A stretch of DNA of 64,000 nt, from positions 1 through 64,000 of the forward strand of contig CAZBBC010000006.1 in assembly GCA_964489835.1 (NCBI GenBank), in the 5' to 3' direction. Shown piece by piece: positions 53,188-63,018 of the stretch. The DNA is from CAZBBC01 sp964489835. GTDB taxonomy: Bacteria > Calditrichota > Calditrichia > JAJRVZ01. The position numbers and the translations under genes were made by a program. Positions within the stretch are counted from its first letter, which is position 1. Every line of letters begins with the position of its first letter. The notes beneath the pieces were generated by a model, which saw nothing but the letters and a program-made list of their open reading frames with translations, searched no databases and had not been told where the DNA came from.

Positions 53188-53331
53188 ATGGGGCTTATAG
53201 TAGTTATCGTATTAATCGCATTAGTTATTGCCGCCGGCGTCTTTTGGGGTAGATATACCATCCAAAAGGATACAGCACGTAAAGTACATGACGAGGAGGA
53301 GCTTGACAAACTGCATCAGCTGCGAGGATAA
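53188..53331 (+). CDS. Small single-helix membrane protein
   Basis: 47 residues: MGLIVVIVLIALVIAAGVFW is the helix, and GRYTIQKDTARKVHDEEELD a polar tail. CGGAG lies eight bases before the ATG. Function unknown. Confidence 0.5.
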   Translation: MGLIVVIVLIALVIAAGVFWGRYTIQKDTARKVHDEEELDKLHQLRG

Positions 53332-53359
53332 AAATACTTTTTGTTCTTGGTCCTTGCAA

Positions 53360-55570
53360 TCAGTCACTTTTCACCAAAAAATTGATCTTCAAATGTGATG
53401 GAAATTTATCAGAATGATAAACACGCTGAACGGCTTTCTGGAAATCACTTTCATCTGCATGATAAATATCGACAAATTTTTGTGGATTACGGTCAACCAA
53501 AGGAAACCAACTACTCTGAATTTGCACCATGATCTTATGGCCCGTTAAAAATGTATGATTGATATCAGGCAGGGTAAATTCAATTTTAGTAATTTTATTT
53601 GGCACCATCGACTCAGGAATTTCATAACTGTATCGGAACTTACTGCGCATGACTTCTCCCCTAACCATCATCTGATAACCTCCCATTCGTACATCTTTGG
53701 GATTAGGATATATATCAGGCGCATCATCAGGAAAAACATCAATCAGTTTTACAATCCAGTCGGCGTCAGTACCTGATGTCGAAACGAAAAGTACACTGGT
53801 AAGAGGACCTGCGATAGTCAGATCTTCCGTAAGTATCGCACTTTTATAAACCAGAACATCGGGACGAGTCGCAATAAATCTCTGATCAGCCACCATAAAC
53901 TCAATGGGTGTACTATTTCGGATCTCATTAATGTAGGGGACCGGTTTATCCGGATCACTGATATATTCACTAAAACTGTCTTCCTTCTCCCGCGGTTTCA
54001 TATAAGAGAGAGAACCATTTGTATGCAGATATAATCTTTTTTCCTGCACATTTTGTGGGGGCCATTGATCGTATTGCCGCCATTGATTGGAACCTGTTTC
54101 AAATACGAAAGCCTCAGGAAGATCCAGACTCCCATCGCCTTTTAAATAATGATTGAAAAATCTGAACTCGATATTTTTTTGATAGAAATAACCGGTGTTG
54201 CTGCTAAAATGGATATCCCCCAACATATCTCCTTTGGACCGGGCCCAGCCTCCGTGATACCATGGTCCCATGACCAACTGGTTTTGTGATTCCGGATTAT
54301 TTTTTTCTATCGTTTTGTATATATTAAGCGGGCCATAAAGATCTTCTGCATCAAACCAACCACCAACCGTCAGTATTGCGGGTCGAACATTGGTTAAATG
54401 AGGAAGAATACTCCGTTCCTGCCAGAAAGCATCATACACGCCATGCATCATGACTTCATTCCAGAAGGACACCCTGTTTTCGAGATAATTATTGGCATTC
54501 TTTAATGGTCCCATATTCAGGTAAAAATCATATCCGTCGGGGGTTGGGAATTCAAAACCAGATTTACGATTTGTTGTTGGCTCAGGACGCGGAAGTCCAA
54601 AATTTCTAAAAAAACTAAAGCCCTGTGCTAAAAACAATGCGCCGTTATGATGGAAATCATCCCCGATAAACCAGTCGGCAATCGGCGCCTGGGGAGATAC
54701 AGCAAGAAGAGCGGGATGTGCATTTACTGCACCCATAATAGCATAAAAACCCGGATAAGAAATTCCCCACATCCCCACCCGTCCATTATGATTCGGAACA
54801 TTTTTCAATAACCACTCGATACTATCATAGGTATCGCTACTCTCATCAATAGCGCTTGGTCCGTTTTTAACAGGTATATGCGGTCGCACATTGACATACT
54901 CACCTTCCGACATGTATCTACCTCTGACATCCTGGTATACAAAAATATAGCGGTCATCCATCATTATTTCCGATGGACCCAGCTGATTCTTATGGCCTTT
55001 CGCACCGTAAGGACGAACACTATAGGGGGTACGATTAATCATCATAGGATAATTTTTTGTTGTATCCAAAGGTAAATAAATCGAGGTAAAGAGTCTTTTA
55101 CCATCACGCATGGGAATCTGCATTTCCATCTTTCTGTAATTCGAAAGTACTTTAATAAAGCGGATTCCATTGAGATTGTCAGGATTTATCTCGGCAGATT
55201 TTTTATAATATTCGATGGCTTTATCATTTTCGCCATTAAACATAAAAGCCTCCGCCATGCTGTCGTAGACATTCCAACTATGGGGATAGGCCCGGATATT
55301 AAGGTTAAAAACCTTTAGTGCTTCCTCAAATTTATTATTATAAAGAAATTCATAACCCAGATTATTCATTGCATTCTCTGTAAAGAAAACAGTATCGGGG
55401 AAAATCATGCGGACTTGATCAAAGATATACTCTCCCCGCTCCGGTCCCTCCACACGAATGATATTAAAATATTCCGTTTCCTTCGGTATCTGGATTTGCG
55501 CCGGTACGTTTGCGAATAGCGTCCAGGTAAAAAATAACAAGATCCATGGTATCTTTTTATTTGACATCAT
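53360..55570 (-). CDS. Secreted TPR-CocE/NonD hydrolase
   Basis: 736 residues. A Sec signal (KKIPWILLFFTWTLFANVPA) is followed by a TPR pair (~68-150: NNLGYEFLYNNKFEEALKVF and YDSMAEAFMFNGENDKAIEY). Then comes the X-Pro dipeptidyl-peptidase/cocaine-esterase type alpha/beta hydrolase: MQIPMRDGKRLFTSIYLP, the nucleophile GMWGISYPGFYA (~265) and GPWYHGGWAR. A C-terminal jelly roll closes it. The enzyme cleaves acyl esters or amides such as beta-lactam acyl chains or peptides. The TPR part is like that of the S41 peptidase at 59623. Confidence 0.88.
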   Translation of the reverse strand: MMSNKKIPWILLFFTWTLFANVPAQIQIPKETEYFNIIRVEGPERGEYIFDQVRMIFPDTVFFTENAMNNLGYEFLYNNKFEEALKVFNLNIRAYPHSWNVYDSMAEAFMFNGENDKAIEYYKKSAEINPDNLNGIRFIKVLSNYRKMEMQIPMRDGKRLFTSIYLPLDTTKNYPMMINRTPYSVRPYGAKGHKNQLGPSEIMMDDRYIFVYQDVRGRYMSEGEYVNVRPHIPVKNGPSAIDESSDTYDSIEWLLKNVPNHNGRVGMWGISYPGFYAIMGAVNAHPALLAVSPQAPIADWFIGDDFHHNGALFLAQGFSFFRNFGLPRPEPTTNRKSGFEFPTPDGYDFYLNMGPLKNANNYLENRVSFWNEVMMHGVYDAFWQERSILPHLTNVRPAILTVGGWFDAEDLYGPLNIYKTIEKNNPESQNQLVMGPWYHGGWARSKGDMLGDIHFSSNTGYFYQKNIEFRFFNHYLKGDGSLDLPEAFVFETGSNQWRQYDQWPPQNVQEKRLYLHTNGSLSYMKPREKEDSFSEYISDPDKPVPYINEIRNSTPIEFMVADQRFIATRPDVLVYKSAILTEDLTIAGPLTSVLFVSTSGTDADWIVKLIDVFPDDAPDIYPNPKDVRMGGYQMMVRGEVMRSKFRYSYEIPESMVPNKITKIEFTLPDINHTFLTGHKIMVQIQSSWFPLVDRNPQKFVDIYHADESDFQKAVQRVYHSDKFPSHLKINFLVKSD

Positions 55571-55754
55571 TAATCCTATATTTAATTGGTATAAAATTTC
55601 TGCTTATAAAAGCAAGATATATAAATTTTGGGATAAATTCCTAAAAATTTCTGGTAAAGTTTTTCAGACGCAGTCTAAAAACGAAACCAGTAGAGTAGGT
55701 TGTGTCATCCCGATAAAATCGGGACATGAAAAAATGAAGAGAGGTAAATTTCTA

Positions 55755-57215
55755 TTAGAGAGTAAAGTTGAAACGTAGATAGTGCTTTCCCCCACCATAG
55801 ACCTTCAAGTCAGTAGATCCGACGCTCGGGCCTGACGCCTGGCTTTTTGTAAATTCTATCGGAATATATTGCTGAAACTGATAGGCCAATTGTAAACCTT
55901 CTCCAAATGACTTTCCTACTTGCAGACCTAAATAAACACCATCCCGGTTTTCCTTTGCAAGAGAATAGACATTAAGATTTTGGACACCAAAAACCAGGAT
56001 CTGCGGTTCCCAGGTTTTCGCTTCACCTCCCGGTTTCATTCTTTCAAATGCTGTGTCGAAATAAAAATGCCAATCTGCCTTTTTATAGCGATAACTGGCC
56101 CCGATCCGGTATAAATGATAGGAGAGGAATGATCGGAAATTATAACGTATGCCCAGTAAATCTATCCAGGTGGGCGTAAATGGCCAGGATTCTAAATGAC
56201 CTCTATAACTGATGTCTCCATTTCCCCACTCCACATTCAGCCCTAAAGAGTGAGAATCCCATCGATAAAGAATCTCTGACCGGTATATCTTCGATTTATC
56301 GAGCTGCTCGGTCAGTTTTCCAAATATTTGAAAAGAATCATAAAAATATCCCGAAATGCTGTTCTTCCTGTCATAATATTGAATGATTATAGATAAATTC
56401 TGCAGAGGAAAATATTCAACAGCAATATTTCTCTGATATTGTGTTCCCAGTGGCACAAGCGTTGTCTGTTTGTCACTAATGGTCCGATTCTTATTGATGT
56501 AATTATTCTGCATACCGGCCTTGAAAAGCAGTGATGGAATGAGTCTGCATGAAAGGCCAAATTGATCCAGTTGTGAAAATTCATTCGCAATTAAAAAAAT
56601 TGGAGGATCTTCCAGATTGAAATTATATTCCCACCGGAAATAATCATCATAGTGGTGATATAACAATGTTATGGATTCAGTGGGATGAAAAGATACTCCG
56701 ATATTCCAGGGATAATACGGCTTATCGCCCGAATTTTTCCTGCCGATCCCTGTCCTAAACACTAGATGGTTTTTCCAAATTTGCGTCCGGAGCGAAAACA
56801 TATATCCCCGGGAGGCATTTTTTAACCGGAAAGATTCATCACTGGTCAGATCGTAATACATTTCCTTATGGCTCAAACTATACCGGGCGCCAAAAATAAA
56901 AGACAGACCGGCGACATCAATCGGTGCACAAAAAACATTATCCTGATTAATATAATATAAGCCACGGTTAAGTTCTCCGCGTTTTTCCCGATAAAAATCA
57001 TTAAATGATAATGAAGATCTGAATGAGAATTGCCGGGAGACTTCCCCGGAATTACCCATAGGTATAAATTCCGGCTGTTCAGAGATCAGATTGATATTGG
57101 AGAAAAATATATCGGACCATTCCGAGATATAATCAAATTGAACCTGGCTAAACGCAGATGAATATAATATTTCAATGATAAGAATCGGTAAAATTTTTTT
57201 AATTTTGAACGGCAT
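55755..57215 (-). CDS. Outer-membrane beta-barrel-like protein, unknown function
   Basis: 486 residues with a signal peptide (FKIKKILPILIIEILYSSAFS). The mature part has many amphipathic strands with alternating aromatic residues (LFKAGMQNNYINKN, LGLNVEWGNGDISYRG, SYRYKKADWHFYFDTAF) and an end segment HYLRFNFTL. That is how transmembrane barrels look, but I do not recognise a family. Convergent with nothing; transcribed after the lipoprotein gene, though a terminator lies between. Confidence 0.7.
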   Translation of the reverse strand: MPFKIKKILPILIIEILYSSAFSQVQFDYISEWSDIFFSNINLISEQPEFIPMGNSGEVSRQFSFRSSLSFNDFYREKRGELNRGLYYINQDNVFCAPIDVAGLSFIFGARYSLSHKEMYYDLTSDESFRLKNASRGYMFSLRTQIWKNHLVFRTGIGRKNSGDKPYYPWNIGVSFHPTESITLLYHHYDDYFRWEYNFNLEDPPIFLIANEFSQLDQFGLSCRLIPSLLFKAGMQNNYINKNRTISDKQTTLVPLGTQYQRNIAVEYFPLQNLSIIIQYYDRKNSISGYFYDSFQIFGKLTEQLDKSKIYRSEILYRWDSHSLGLNVEWGNGDISYRGHLESWPFTPTWIDLLGIRYNFRSFLSYHLYRIGASYRYKKADWHFYFDTAFERMKPGGEAKTWEPQILVFGVQNLNVYSLAKENRDGVYLGLQVGKSFGEGLQLAYQFQQYIPIEFTKSQASGPSVGSTDLKVYGGGKHYLRFNFTL

Positions 57216-57263
57216 GATGTTTAACGCTGAAAACAGTTTTTCTATAAATTTGTGTCAAAAATA

Positions 57264-57287
57264 AAGGGCGTTTTATTAAACGCCCTT
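57264..57287 (-). terminator. Rho-independent terminator of the lipoprotein gene
   Basis: AAGGGCGTTT / AAACGCCCTT (10-bp arms, TATT loop), followed on the minus strand by TTATTTTTG. It ends 24 bases after the lipoprotein stop codon and would isolate it from the beta-barrel gene. Confidence 0.85.
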
Positions 57288-57310
57288 GTAAGAACTCTTA
57301 TATCTCTTTC

Positions 57311-58954
57311 TTAAAATCCGAGAGTTTTCTCCCAACCCTCACCGGTAATACCAAAAATTCGCTTAAATTCAGAATCTGTCATACCGGGTAGAACACCCCC
57401 AAAGGTTGGATCAGGGAGGATCCATTGCTCAAAGCTATCGGCGGTCCAGGTGATAATGGGATAATAGGAGGCAGATTGAGCCAGCCGATAATCATAATTC
57501 CAGGTTAGTGGTACTTCGCTGATCACATGCTGGCCGATAGTCAGGTTTTGTCCCCACCAGTAAAGTTGAACATAAATATTTTGAATGCCCGGTACCTGTT
57601 TTAATTCAGCTACTTTTGCCTCAAAAGCCTGGTCAAATTCCGGAACAGTGAGGTTTGTTTGTCTGTAAAAATCTTCATAGCCAGAGTTATTCCAGGAATA
57701 GTAGCGGTAATATGAGTAATAATTTTCTACAGGAATATTGACGGTTGCAGAAATGACGGAATCATCATAAAACCAATACGACTTGTAATCCGAGGTATCA
57801 CGCCCCACTGAGGCCGTATATGGTGGGAACAATCCTTTTATATCCTGTACGGGCGTATCGAAATATTCTCCTATATTTATGATAAGATCTTCTTCCGCTG
57901 TAGCCTTATTGCCATCCCAGTCACCGCTAAAGCTTAATCCTGTCATTAACAGATCACGCACGTCATCGGTATGCGCCAGAATGCTATCAAGATCTGCCTC
58001 ATCATTACCTCCCGGATTCAATTTTATGATATCATCATTCTGATCATCGGTCTCATTACGCAAGAAACTGATACCGGCTTCTAACTTGTCTATCGCATCT
58101 AAAAGGGAAGTCTTGGCATCCGCTAATGACTGACCGGAATTTCTTACAGTTAGAAAGCTACTTCCCGGGGTAAATGCATTCAGCATGCCCAAGCTGTCAT
58201 AACCGGTAAAATCGACATTATAGGCAACCGCGATATCCAAGACAACTTTTAACACATTAATACCAACTTCCAGCGCATATATCTCCGTCAGATCAATTTC
58301 CAGGGGATCAGCCTGAAGATCTCCCTGCATTTTAGGGCTGATCGTAAAGGTATATTGCGGATTATCATCGACCAGATCGAGTGCTGATAAAGCAAGGTCC
58401 AGTTTGGGAATAAAATTATTTTCTAATATTAGCTGAATCGTGCTTAATTTTGGGGCATCATCTAAAGCCATCTTATGGGTCCCAATGATCGTTTTTGCCA
58501 GATCTTTTTCAGGGATGGAGAAAAAGCTCAGAGAGGTTGGGAAACCAATTTTAAGTGTTTTGTTTTTCTGAGTATTTAACGGGACTTCAAAGGGAGTGGT
58601 GGATTCCAGGTAAGTTTGCCATTCTTCATAGGCATTATTAACCTGCTCATCCTGTGTAATCATAAACATTCCGGTCAGGCCAAGCCCAAAATTAGCATCC
58701 TGGTTCGACGGATCTTTTGAGTAAGCAGAGGTATACAAACCAAAAGGAACAGAAAAATCAATTTGATCCATCGTCTCGATCCCTTCACTATTGATCAGAG
58801 CATAAAGCACATCCTCCAGGGCTTTATTGGCCAATTCAATATCTGCTTTTGCCCCTTCCACATCTATAGATTCTGTTGGATTATCCTCTAAATTACACGA
58901 AACCATTGAAAAAAATAGTACTACTATAACAAAAAGAATGGCATTGGTTTTCAT
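57311..58954 (-). CDS. Large lipoprotein, TPR-like helical start, unknown function
   Basis: 547 residues beginning with a lipoprotein signal (AILFVIVVLFFSMVSCNLED, Cys after VS). The first half is helical (ELANKALEDVLYALIN, SNQDANFGLGLTGMFMITQD), reminiscent of TPR or SusD-like scaffolds. The second half has aromatic-rich strands (ENYYSYYRYYSWNNSGYEDF). No catalytic motif. AGGAG before the ATG. Probably an outer-membrane anchored partner of the barrel gene downstream; inferred from position only. Confidence 0.7.
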   Translation of the reverse strand: MKTNAILFVIVVLFFSMVSCNLEDNPTESIDVEGAKADIELANKALEDVLYALINSEGIETMDQIDFSVPFGLYTSAYSKDPSNQDANFGLGLTGMFMITQDEQVNNAYEEWQTYLESTTPFEVPLNTQKNKTLKIGFPTSLSFFSIPEKDLAKTIIGTHKMALDDAPKLSTIQLILENNFIPKLDLALSALDLVDDNPQYTFTISPKMQGDLQADPLEIDLTEIYALEVGINVLKVVLDIAVAYNVDFTGYDSLGMLNAFTPGSSFLTVRNSGQSLADAKTSLLDAIDKLEAGISFLRNETDDQNDDIIKLNPGGNDEADLDSILAHTDDVRDLLMTGLSFSGDWDGNKATAEEDLIINIGEYFDTPVQDIKGLFPPYTASVGRDTSDYKSYWFYDDSVISATVNIPVENYYSYYRYYSWNNSGYEDFYRQTNLTVPEFDQAFEAKVAELKQVPGIQNIYVQLYWWGQNLTIGQHVISEVPLTWNYDYRLAQSASYYPIITWTADSFEQWILPDPTFGGVLPGMTDSEFKRIFGITGEGWEKTLGF

Positions 58955-59622
58955 AAATTTCTCCTTTATTAAAAAATGGTAGTGTCAAAAAAATTCAATT
59001 AATATATCAACGAACACATCATCGGTTTTCTACAATACAATTCTTTTCTACCCCGAGATCACGCCAGCGGGCGGATTCGCCTACCCTGTAAAACAGGGTC
59101 TTCGACGCGGCGAAATCTGAGTTCCTGAGTTTCACAGATTATAAAATCTTGATGGGTATAGAAATGTTGTTAAGCCGCCAATTGAATAAAAAATTATACT
59201 AGAAAATATCGGAAAAATTTTGCAAACCTTAACTTTTTTCTTCATTATTAGGCATAAAATAAATTATCCCACCGGGTTAAATTTTCAACCAGAGACTTAC
59301 CGATCTGGGAGATTTACAGAATTTTTTATCCGTCAATTTTTATTCAGGATAGAATTGAAACAAAATATAATATTAATTCAAACGATGTCTGTGATTTTCG
59401 TCAAATAGCCAATTATTTTACTCCTGTAAATATCGCCGGGCTATTATTATAACAAAGGTGTAATCATTTTTTAATACTATATCCGGAATATCCTTTGTAC
59501 TATTTTAATATCATCAATAATAATTATATAAACATTTTAAGCTTTCCTGGCAGTGATTCCTCTTCTATATTTGCCCTGACGTATTATATTTTAAAAATTC
59601 ACCAAGTAATGAGGGAATAAAA
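58955..59622. other. Intergenic region with a GC-rich hairpin cluster
   Basis: Divergent gap. Around 59053-59125 the DNA is much more GC-rich than its flanks and contains GGCG-GATT-CGCC (59070-59081) and the perfect hairpin ACCCTGT-AAA-ACAGGGT (59083-59099), followed by GTCTTCGACGCGGCGAA. The rest is AT-rich with no supported gene. Confidence 0.5.
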
Positions 59623-61032
59623 ATGTCAAGCCGTCTTTTCATATATCTGATTTATATAATACTTGGAGTGATTCTTCTGATTTCACCCTGCCCTGGGCAG
59701 GAACCCTCCCAGAAATTAAACCAGGAGGAACACAAACAAATCATGGGAAGAATCAGTCAGTTACTGGTTGCGAATTATTTTGATAAAGCAGTTGGCCAGG
59801 CCTGTGCCGATTTTTTGAAAGAAAAACTGGAAGAAAGCACTTACGAAAATATTAAGCATCCGCGAGCCCTGGCCCGACAGCTGACATCCGATCTGCAAGT
59901 GGTGCATCATGACCGGCATATTCGTATACAGACCATCTCCCCGGATGTGAATCAATGGGAGGAAGAAAATCCTCTGCTTGCTTTTTTCTTACATACCCAT
60001 GAGCGCATTAAGGAAAACCTGGGATTTTGGGAAGTAAAAATTTTAAGCGGTAATGTTGGATATCTCGATCTTCGCCTGTTTGAACCCTTAGATCTGGTGT
60101 ATGCTAGGGCACTCAACGCTTTGCATTTTTTGGAAAATACCGATGCTCTCATCATCGATCTTCGCCAGAACCGCGGTGGTAACCCGGCAACGGTTCAGTT
60201 TTTATGTAGTTGGTTTTTTGATCGTTTGGTTCATCTGAACAGTACTTATTGGCGGCGTGGAGATTATATGGAGGAATTTTGGACAATTAAAAATATGGGC
60301 ATAAAAAAGAGACCGGAGGTTCCTCTTTTTATTCTGATTGGGCCTAAAACTTTTTCCGGGGGAGAAGAATTTGCCTATAATCTAAAGGTACAAAAAAGAG
60401 CGACCCTGATCGGGGAGAAAACTGCCGGTGGCGCTAATCCCGGGTATTCCTTTACGATTAACGACCGTTTTAATATTTTCATACCTACGGGCCATTCGGT
60501 CAATCCCATCACCGGAACAAACTGGGAAGGCGTTGGTGTTGCTCCTGATATTCCCGTAAAGGCAGCCGATGCTTTATCTGTGGCGATGGATAGGGCGGCG
60601 CAAGCAGCGAGGATCTATCGTGAAAGGAGTGATCATGATATCGTCAATTCTTATATGGATTTATCTGCCGGCCTGGATACAGTAGTCACTCTTTTTTCTG
60701 AAGGCCAGAGTGATTCTGCTGAAACGCTCCTGGCCTCAGTACTGGCCGGCAAGATCGATTCAGGGTATATTGGGGAATGGGTGATAAACGATCTGGGATA
60801 CAGATATCTGTCTCAAAAAAATTTTCCCGTGGCTATAGCCCTTCTAACATTCAATATCCGTTACTATCCCGAATCTGCCAATGCCTATGACAGTCTGGCT
60901 GAGGCATATTTAAATAATGGTCAGAGGGAAGAGGCGATTAAAAACTATACCATTTCATTGTCGCTTGATCCGCAAAACCAGAATGCCATAAGAATGCTTG
61001 ACCAATTAGCGGATCATACAGGCAAAGAGTAA
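59623..61032 (+). CDS. S41-family peptidase with a C-terminal TPR module
   Basis: 469 residues. A signal peptide (YLIYIILGVILLISPCPG) may be of lipoprotein or Sec type. The N-terminal helical bundle (~30-110) is followed by the S41 core: NVGYLDLRLFEPLD, LIIDLRQNRGGNPATV, and TFSGGEEFAYNL with the nucleophile Ser (~244), then EKTAGGANPGY and EGVGVAPDIPV. The PDZ domain found in CtpA-like enzymes is absent, as in retinoid-binding-protein-like S41 members. Residues ~385-465 are TPRs. It ends 3 bases before the convergent FGGY gene. Confidence 0.9.
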   Translation: MSSRLFIYLIYIILGVILLISPCPGQEPSQKLNQEEHKQIMGRISQLLVANYFDKAVGQACADFLKEKLEESTYENIKHPRALARQLTSDLQVVHHDRHIRIQTISPDVNQWEEENPLLAFFLHTHERIKENLGFWEVKILSGNVGYLDLRLFEPLDLVYARALNALHFLENTDALIIDLRQNRGGNPATVQFLCSWFFDRLVHLNSTYWRRGDYMEEFWTIKNMGIKKRPEVPLFILIGPKTFSGGEEFAYNLKVQKRATLIGEKTAGGANPGYSFTINDRFNIFIPTGHSVNPITGTNWEGVGVAPDIPVKAADALSVAMDRAAQAARIYRERSDHDIVNSYMDLSAGLDTVVTLFSEGQSDSAETLLASVLAGKIDSGYIGEWVINDLGYRYLSQKNFPVAIALLTFNIRYYPESANAYDSLAEAYLNNGQREEAIKNYTISLSLDPQNQNAIRMLDQLADHTGKE

Positions 61033-61035
61033 ATA

Positions 61036-62625
61036 TTAATTCGATGATATTTTTACGAGCTGTGTTCTCAAATCAAATGGGCTGTCGATCTTTTTATCTT
61101 TGAATAAACTACTGATCGTTTTATAAAGATGTTTCTGAGATCTGTATATTTCAACAATTTTGGGATCAGGTATCATCCTCCTGGATTCGTCCGGTTTTAC
61201 AAAATCAGTGACAATCTCCTCCAGACCAGTCTCCTCCCCGTTCTCCTTTCGACACACCCATGACGCATGCACCGCCGCGCCTAAAGCAGCACCCTCACCT
61301 TCAACAGGAACGGTTTCTGCTTCGAATACATTGGCAATACATTGACACCATGCACTGGATTTTGATAATCCCCCGGTTAAACGGATCTCTGCCGGAGAAA
61401 CAGACATTCGCTGAAACCCATCGTAAAGATTCAAAACATGTCCTTCCAACACCGCCCGACATAAAATTTCTTTTGTAAAATCTTCTATCTGAAATCCAAA
61501 ATATACCGGCGCGGCATTGGGTATATCCGGTGTCCGTTCTCCAACAAACCAGGGAATGAGCATTCGACCTTTATTTCCGGCCGGCGTTCGTTTAATAATT
61601 TCTGCAAATTGCTCATGAGATATCTTAAATCCCTTTAATATGTCGTCATATCCATTGGCAAGATTCGATACACAAAGAAGAGGAAGATATTGACCTGTAC
61701 TATCACAAAAAGAGCCTATTTCACCGGTTGGATCTATATAAGGTTGCTTCGTGACTGTGTAGGCTGTGCCACTGGTTCCGAGACTGACGGTAACAACTCC
61801 CGGCCGGATGTTGCCCGTTCCAACAGCTCCATACATATTGTCCCCGCACCCGGCATCAATTTTACAGGACGGAGCAAAACCATACTTTTCGACAAGGTGA
61901 TCGGTGATTGTTCCAATACTTTCATCTGAAGGTTTCACCGGCGGCAATTTTTCTATCAAACCAGGGTCGATGGCATTGATCAGTTTTCGCGACCATGCCC
62001 CGGTTCCCGGATTCCAAAGGGCCATTCCGGAGGTGTCCCCCGGTTCCATGACCCGAACACCATTCTTTTTTCCCCCGGTCAGGTACCAGTTAATATAATT
62101 ATGTACCAGGAAGAATGTTGCCGTCCGCTCGTAAGCAACTCTTTCATGTCTGACCATATGGAAAATCTTCGCCGCTGTGTATCCCGTTCGTTGTGAATTA
62201 CCCACTTCCTTAACCATTTCGCTTACATCGCCCAGAGCGGCTGTTAAAAGATTGCATTCTTCGAGGGTTGAAAAATCGTTCCACAATTTGCTACGCTTCC
62301 TGGTTAACTCGCCCGAAGCATCAAGAGAAACCAAACCATGTTGCTGACCGGAAACGGAAATACAACGGATCCTATCCAATTCAATCCCAGATCCTGCCAG
62401 GCGGCCGAATATGTCTTCAACAGCCGCTAGCCACATGCCCGGTTCAGATTCCGAGACTCCTTCCCCAAGCCCCTGCACAACACCATTTTTTGTATTATAT
62501 TGAGGCAAATCAGCGTCATAATTGACAGCCTCAACGAATACGACCTCTTTTTTTTCTGCATCAATTACCACTAGCTTACAACTCTGGGTGGATACATCCA
62601 GACCGGCAAACAATTCTTTATTCAT
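61036..62625 (-). CDS. FGGY-family carbohydrate kinase (xylulokinase-like)
   Basis: 529 residues: FAGLDVSTQSCKLVVID is the N-terminal phosphate loop, CISVSGQQHGLVSLD and LSTLEECN-like WNDFSTLEECNLL follow. VTVSLGTSGTAYTV is the second phosphate loop, and IRLTGGLSKSSAWCQCIANV the adenosine motif. The QQHG motif is typical of xylulokinases, but an N-terminal extra stretch with YNTKNGVVQG is not. Phosphorylates a ketose or polyol. The ATG at 62625 has GAGG seven bases ahead. Confidence 0.88.
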   Translation of the reverse strand: MNKELFAGLDVSTQSCKLVVIDAEKKEVVFVEAVNYDADLPQYNTKNGVVQGLGEGVSESEPGMWLAAVEDIFGRLAGSGIELDRIRCISVSGQQHGLVSLDASGELTRKRSKLWNDFSTLEECNLLTAALGDVSEMVKEVGNSQRTGYTAAKIFHMVRHERVAYERTATFFLVHNYINWYLTGGKKNGVRVMEPGDTSGMALWNPGTGAWSRKLINAIDPGLIEKLPPVKPSDESIGTITDHLVEKYGFAPSCKIDAGCGDNMYGAVGTGNIRPGVVTVSLGTSGTAYTVTKQPYIDPTGEIGSFCDSTGQYLPLLCVSNLANGYDDILKGFKISHEQFAEIIKRTPAGNKGRMLIPWFVGERTPDIPNAAPVYFGFQIEDFTKEILCRAVLEGHVLNLYDGFQRMSVSPAEIRLTGGLSKSSAWCQCIANVFEAETVPVEGEGAALGAAVHASWVCRKENGEETGLEEIVTDFVKPDESRRMIPDPKIVEIYRSQKHLYKTISSLFKDKKIDSPFDLRTQLVKISSN

Positions 62626-63018
62626 ATACAATCCTCAAAAATAATTCAGATCTTGATTAATAATCATTTGTATTATTAATCAAATCATTTTATAGAATAA
62701 TGTATCATTTGCTACCAAGGCAGTTAATTTTTTTGACAGGATAACGGGATTCACAGGATGATAAAAACGGATTTTAATATATATCATTTTAGGGGTAAAG
62801 AGATCTGATATACAAATTATTTGTAACTTAATAAGAATTTGAATCTGGTTAATCCTGTTATCCCGTCTAAAATAAAAATCACCTGAGACCATATATTACA
62901 AACTTTTAATGACGACAATTGTCACTATAGCAAATAGGATAATACTCCTCGGGAACAGATTTACAAATCAACCAGATTGAGAATCCCAAATTCCTAATTC
63001 CTAATCCCAGTTCCCAAT
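62626..63018. repeat. Gap with an inverted-arm repeat element (62735-62867)
   Basis: GACAGGATAACGGGATT (62735-62751) and AATCCTGTTATCCCGTC (62851-62867) are inverted arms with two mismatches, separated by ~100 bases of AT-rich DNA. The remainder of the gap holds a low-complexity AATTCCTAATTCCTAATCCC stretch (62987-63006). No gene seen. Confidence 0.6.
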
